DNA from: Spirosoma oryzae
GTDB lineage: Bacteria > Bacteroidota > Bacteroidia > Cytophagales > Spirosomataceae
Reading direction: 5' to 3'
Length of the DNA: 33,848 nt
Assembly: GCF_003002825.1 (NCBI RefSeq)
Contig: NZ_PVTE01000042.1
Span: 1-33,848 of the forward strand
The notes beneath the pieces were generated by a model that had not been told where the DNA came from, made no database searches, and saw only the letters and a list, made by a program, of their open reading frames with translations. This document shows, one piece after another, positions 29,994 through 33,848 of this stretch; the first letter of the stretch is position 1; every line of letters begins with the position of its first letter. The position numbers were made by a program, and so were the translations under genes.

Positions 29994-31877
29994 CTACTTG
30001 GCACTGTAATGATAGTTAAATCGGCCAGCGGGGGCGGCATCACCATTTACCCAGAAATCCATTACACTGCCGCTTTTAACACAGTTATCTGCCCATTTGA
30101 ACTCGAAATCTAGTAATCTTGACCTATTTTCGAGCAGAGTACGAGGTATCCTCAACTCCAGATGATTATCCCCGTAAGCATAGTCTACAAAGGTAACCTT
30201 TGTCCACAGTTTTCCCTTACCGCTTTTCTCTATGAGCGCTGTCTTTCCAGTACGTTTACGGTTTACAACAATATCATAGCCCTCCCAACCAGTGGCTTTA
30301 TTTTTATCTACATCCAAGTACAAAGTCATCCAATCGTCATCTGTGTGCGGAGAAAGCTTATTAGCTGTTTTCACTAAGAAATATACATATTTTTCATCGC
30401 GCGCGACTTTAGCATTTATAATATCGTTTCTACCAGACTTATTTATGTAACGGTAGGGCCCAAACCCCGGGGAGTCACGATGTAATGTGCTCCCCTTGTG
30501 TGATCTATACTCAGGCAGGACTGTTGCCCAGTCACTTATAGCCCCGTCTACTCTAACAGTTTGCCTTCGTGATACACTTCTAACTGGTGGTATACCTTTA
30601 AATCGTCGAATATTGGCTACCATTTGGTAATAATAATTATCTCCGTGTCCGCCTCTCATGGGCTCAATATCACGGCTATACTCTACATTATACGCATCTG
30701 GAAAGGCATTTGCCTCCTTTCCCCACTCTCTATGCCTGTTAACTACCCACTCATTCCAGCCCGTTATGAAAATTAACTCAACGTTTTGCCTTAAAGCCCA
30801 TTCCCATTGCTCTTGAAAATTTAGCCCATAAAAGGAAGCTTTAACCTGTTTCGATGCTCCTTTATTACTGGTATAGCTACGGCCAAATACGTTTGGTGCA
30901 TTCATAGCTGTCAGTCCTCGCTCCTTCGACCAATTCTGAGCAACTCCTACTGGTATCTCTTCAAAGCCGCCTGCAGCTCTCTTAACAAACTTATGTTGGG
31001 GATATATCTGGAGCCACCCCCATTGGTCCGGACGGGATGCACCTGCGTTATAGCTTGGTTGTACCGGTCGGAAAGTAAAAAAGTTTTTTACATCCATCTG
31101 ACTTTGGGTCCCGGCTGGGTCACTGGGTATTTCAGTCATTAGATCAGGGTAACCCAGAAGCAGTGGCTTACCCTTCCAGTAGAACCATAACTCTTTGTAC
31201 AAACCGGGCTCATACAAATAAGCGTATAGCTTATTGATTGCATTCTGACCATCATCTGAGGGAGTCAATGCCGTCATAAAAGCTATCTTAGGAGCGTTAA
31301 TACCATCTTTTCGAGCTTGAATAAATACTTCGCATAGTGCAGTATAAGCTGGCTTCCACACCTCCTGCCCGTTAGTACAGTCGAAAAAAATAACATCGAC
31401 CCCTGCATCAGCTAGCATCTCAGCATGCTTACGTAATACCCATTTATCTGTGTTAATATAAAATCCAAATAAAGGTTCACTCCAAAAATATGTGCCATCT
31501 GTTGGCCATAACGAGTTATCGTAGCTAGACCGTGCATTAGCATCACTCAATAATTTGGCGTTATCCTGTAGGAACTTAGACAAATTAATTGGTTTGCTTT
31601 TTGCTATCTTATATTGGTAGTGCCATGGCCAGTAGAATAAACCTACATAACGGCCTTTTTTTTGGCCACCGCTCACCGGCAATCTACGACCTAATGCATC
31701 TGTTGCAGGTAAATCACCACTGTAGTTTACTAACTGACCCATTAGGGATCCGCTCGTGAGTATTCCTATCGCTATACTCGTCAAACTAACTTTACAAACT
31801 TTGTTGATAGGGCTTAGGAAAACTGTTTTTCTTCTCCTTTCTTCGACAAGAATATTTCTGATTAGTAGACCAAGCAT
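29994..31877 (-). CDS. GH99/GH71-like glycoside hydrolase with C-terminal CBM9-like domain
   Basis: ATG 31877 gives a 627-residue protein (MLGLLIRNIL). An earlier in-frame start at 31982 is rejected because it would run through the divergent gene. A hydrophobic export helix (VSLTSIAIGILTSGSLMG) follows an unusually long basic n-region of about 33 residues. The catalytic part shows VGLFYWPWHYQ, ADAGVDVIFFDCTNG, WFYWKGKPLLLGYPD, and LIFITGWNEWVVNRHREWG, with the acidic WNEW typical of endo-mannosidase/GH99-like TIM barrels. The last about 160 residues (VDGAISDWA, DEKYVYFLVKTANKL, DDDWMTLYLDVDKN) form a CBM9/DOMON-like sugar-binding sandwich. It probably cuts mannose- or glucose-containing polysaccharide outside the cytoplasm; substrate unknown. 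Start codons of this gene and its divergent neighbour are 12 bases apart. Confidence 0.75.
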   Translation of the reverse strand: MLGLLIRNILVEERRRKTVFLSPINKVCKVSLTSIAIGILTSGSLMGQLVNYSGDLPATDALGRRLPVSGGQKKGRYVGLFYWPWHYQYKIAKSKPINLSKFLQDNAKLLSDANARSSYDNSLWPTDGTYFWSEPLFGFYINTDKWVLRKHAEMLADAGVDVIFFDCTNGQEVWKPAYTALCEVFIQARKDGINAPKIAFMTALTPSDDGQNAINKLYAYLYEPGLYKELWFYWKGKPLLLGYPDLMTEIPSDPAGTQSQMDVKNFFTFRPVQPSYNAGASRPDQWGWLQIYPQHKFVKRAAGGFEEIPVGVAQNWSKERGLTAMNAPNVFGRSYTSNKGASKQVKASFYGLNFQEQWEWALRQNVELIFITGWNEWVVNRHREWGKEANAFPDAYNVEYSRDIEPMRGGHGDNYYYQMVANIRRFKGIPPVRSVSRRQTVRVDGAISDWATVLPEYRSHKGSTLHRDSPGFGPYRYINKSGRNDIINAKVARDEKYVYFLVKTANKLSPHTDDDWMTLYLDVDKNKATGWEGYDIVVNRKRTGKTALIEKSGKGKLWTKVTFVDYAYGDNHLELRIPRTLLENRSRLLDFEFKWADNCVKSGSVMDFWVNGDAAPAGRFNYHYSAK

Positions 31878-31889
31878 TGTTTCTCTTTT

Positions 31890-33521
31890 ATGATTAATGT
31901 CAAGGATGCTCAGTTCGGAGCGCAAGGTAATGGTTCCGCTGACGACACTGCCGCAATTCAAAGTGCTGTAAATTACGCACAAACTATTGTAACACCTGGT
32001 ACTGGCGGTTCAGCATACAGGCCTACTGTCTATTTTCCAGCAGGCTATTATCGCATCACTTCGCCGATCAACATTACAAATACAAGTGGTGTATGGTTAG
32101 CAGGAGATGGGGGGAGATGGCTAAGTACCGTAATCTTTGGGCAGACCAGCGGAGCAATTTTCGATTTTAGCGGATCAAATAACTCTGGTTGTGAAAATTT
32201 CGAATTTCTGTCTGTAACCAATTCGGGCAATATTCGTTCAACGATCGGTGTACAGTTCGCTCTTACCAGTGGTGGAGGATTGAATAATGGTATACGAAAC
32301 TGTACATTCAACATGGAGGATTATGCGACTACCAATGGTGGATTTGGAACAATTGGTATACTGAATGTCCGTTCTGAAGAATTTTACATCCATGAGTGCC
32401 TAATTCGAGCTAATACTCCGATTATAATGAGTAATAATTCATCACTGGCCAGTACCGGGATCAACTTCACTGCCACTAGTAATTACCAAGCTATTGCTGC
32501 TGGACTAGGATCTATGGGTGTCACAAGTATACTAGGGACATCAATTCAAACATACGAAAAGCGTCAGCCTGGACTAGTGCTCAACGGTACAAACAGTCTT
32601 ACATTCCAAGGTTATATATCTCGTGCATCTGCTAATAGTGGTTCTAATGAAACAGCTATACTGTGTAGTCAGTATACAACAAATTTACGCATACACGCTA
32701 CTGTTGAATCCTATTCGCGAATGGTACGAATACTAAATACAGGTTTACAAGGTGCGCGATTTGACATTGTATCTGCAAACTCTTTGACACCCACCACAGA
32801 ATTATTCGATTTCACTGGTTGCAACATTAGTGGGGTTGATATGAACATATCTGTACCAAATAGTGGTGAACGCAACAATCGCTACGTCGTGTATTATACT
32901 CCGGATAATGGAGGAGCTCAACAAGCGTCAGGCTCTCTACGGAATAGTACAATAACTTGTTACGGGTTCGGTAATCCATATGTAATTACCGCAAATTTGT
33001 TAAAAAAGTCAACCAACGTACTTTTTCAAACCGACACACCATTTGAGAAAAAGAGCGGACGAATCAGACAATTGACAAACAATGTAATTCAAGCTGGGAA
33101 TCTAGGATCAGTCACCACTACAACAGTTTTCCAATTTAGACAATCAAACCAACTTACATCAACGAGTAATAGCGGAGGATACTATCGAATCTGGCTGGAC
33201 GGCGTTATAAGAACAGGTGGTTACGGTTCTGGAGCGAACTGTACCTTAAGCTTTCAAGCTCAAATCACAGTGAATCAGTCTAATAGCGGTGCACTTGACA
33301 TACCATCAGTAACGGTCATTACACTGGACAAAGACGCAACAAACCCGTCTTATGCTGATATTGTAGGAGTTGTTGTCAATCTAAATTTTTCTAATGGAAT
33401 CGGCTCAGTAACTGTAACACCCCGTATCACGGGAAGTGGCAGTGGAGAACCGGTCTATTACGATGGTTTCGCTGAGATACAGAGTGATTTTTTCGTTAAT
33501 GACCCAATTCCCTTAAATTAA
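31890..33521 (+). CDS. pectate-lyase-3-like right-handed beta-helix protein
   Basis: This 543-residue protein begins MINVKDAQFGAQGNGSADDTAAIQSAV, the classic start of the Pectate_lyase_3/tail-spike beta-helix family. Next come VYFPAGYYRITSPINI and VWLAGDGGRW, then long strand/turn repeats rich in Asn, Ser, Thr and Gly up to about residue 380. The C-terminal about 150 residues (GRIRQLTNNVIQAGNLGSV onward) look like a separate beta-sandwich. No signal peptide is present, and an in-frame stop lies eight codons upstream, so the N-terminus cannot be extended. Either the protein is cytoplasmic or phage-spike-like, or it has lost its export signal. Activity on polysaccharide is inferred from fold only. 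It is the only plus-strand gene in the 19.4-33.8 kb part. Confidence 0.75.
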   Translation: MINVKDAQFGAQGNGSADDTAAIQSAVNYAQTIVTPGTGGSAYRPTVYFPAGYYRITSPINITNTSGVWLAGDGGRWLSTVIFGQTSGAIFDFSGSNNSGCENFEFLSVTNSGNIRSTIGVQFALTSGGGLNNGIRNCTFNMEDYATTNGGFGTIGILNVRSEEFYIHECLIRANTPIIMSNNSSLASTGINFTATSNYQAIAAGLGSMGVTSILGTSIQTYEKRQPGLVLNGTNSLTFQGYISRASANSGSNETAILCSQYTTNLRIHATVESYSRMVRILNTGLQGARFDIVSANSLTPTTELFDFTGCNISGVDMNISVPNSGERNNRYVVYYTPDNGGAQQASGSLRNSTITCYGFGNPYVITANLLKKSTNVLFQTDTPFEKKSGRIRQLTNNVIQAGNLGSVTTTTVFQFRQSNQLTSTSNSGGYYRIWLDGVIRTGGYGSGANCTLSFQAQITVNQSNSGALDIPSVTVITLDKDATNPSYADIVGVVVNLNFSNGIGSVTVTPRITGSGSGEPVYYDGFAEIQSDFFVNDPIPLN

Positions 33522-33605
33522 CATACATTCAATGTAAAAAAGGACCGCTAGTGAAGCACAAGTGAATCATTGATGGTTGATAACTTTTGGTAAGTAAATG
33601 AACAA

Positions 33606-33848
33606 TCATCTGAGGTGGTCCGATTTAGCGATACACTGAATTTGCAAGTTTTGTTTAACATTCCTGCTCAAATTATTCAGGGCTTTTGTAGCCCAGCGAG
33701 GAGTACCTGTACACCCGATTGTAATACATTTCAATATACTCGAAGATTTCAGTTGACCTCCACCCACAAAACTGGACCAGCCTAAAGTAGAGAGTTCGGG
33801 CGATTTTTCGGTAATTAAATAACCAAACAATCGCTTATGAAAAAGAGC
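33606..33848 (-). CDS. unrecognised protein, C-terminal part, cut by window edge
   Basis: The minus strand is open from the window edge to a stop at 33606, giving 80 residues that begin ALFHKRLFGYLITEKSP and end QIQCIAKSDHLR. The frame continues past the edge, so the apparent TTG start at 33830 is probably not real. The text GWSSFVGGGQLKSSS and TGTPRWATKALNNLSRN reads like a genuine protein end. In this polysaccharide region an envelope or glycan function would be natural, but no family motif is seen. The gap 33522-33605 shows no clear terminator. Confidence 0.45.
   Translation of the reverse strand, partial: ALFHKRLFGYLITEKSPELSTLGWSSFVGGGQLKSSSILKCITIGCTGTPRWATKALNNLSRNVKQNLQIQCIAKSDHLR

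Noticed and set aside
33735..33790. Possible insertion-sequence end (text resembling IS3-type termini, CCACCCACAAAACTGGACCA)
   Set aside because: The same bases lie inside a continuous open frame that reads as protein, no target duplication or second end is visible, and no transposase is in the window.

Overview
The window looks like chromosomal DNA of a Cytophagales-type Bacteroidetes (Spirosoma-like). The evidence is a C-terminal type IX secretion sorting domain, several upstream matches to the Bacteroidetes -7 box TAnnTTTG, a fused 2-oxoacid dehydrogenase E1, a DASH cryptochrome, a Wzi capsule-assembly barrel, and repeated C-rich intergenic palindromes. The genus is an inference. I saw no tRNA, rRNA, CRISPR array or complete insertion sequence.

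Layout. 1-220: a possible 3' gene end and a palindromic repeat. 221-4355: a SirB1/transglutaminase-like protein (minus), then a nucleotide-sugar operon galE-rfbB-rfbA (plus) closed by a terminator. 4356-4898: a gene-poor stretch with a second copy of the palindromic repeat and a start-less ORF remnant. 4899-8425: an unrecognised small protein with a CPQHC tail, two paralogous seven-helix membrane proteins, a histidine kinase with no sensor domain and a NarL-type response regulator, all on plus. 8427-11582: an SDR protein with a degenerate active site, a DUF547 protein and a DASH cryptochrome. 11658-13577: a LemA-TPM-TPM cassette. 13574-18471 (minus): fused E1, then NuoI with a roughly 390-residue repetitive tail, then NuoJ, separated from the rest of complex I. 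18653-22988: a DUF1573 protein, a PepSY membrane protein behind a perfect operator-like palindrome, and two secreted hydrolases. 23098-33848: an envelope and polysaccharide region with WcaJ-type sugar transferase and Wzi, a T9SS protein, two repeat adhesin-like paralogs, a GH99-like lipid- or periplasm-directed glycosidase, a pectate-lyase-like protein and a partial gene at the edge.

How it fits together. The two ends serve the cell envelope: the left makes UDP-galactose and dTDP-4-keto-6-deoxyglucose precursors, and the right holds the lipid-linked sugar transferase, a surface polysaccharide organiser and exported surface proteins. The middle is housekeeping energy metabolism and stress or envelope functions.

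The most notable items are four. First, the uncharacterised small-protein/7TM/7TM cassette beside a sensorless two-component system. Second, NuoI with eleven copies of an FRPSMKP-like motif. Third, two neighbouring repeat proteins sharing a 965-bp block with only three differences that I could find, while their ends are unrelated. Fourth, several very different intergenic hairpin families.
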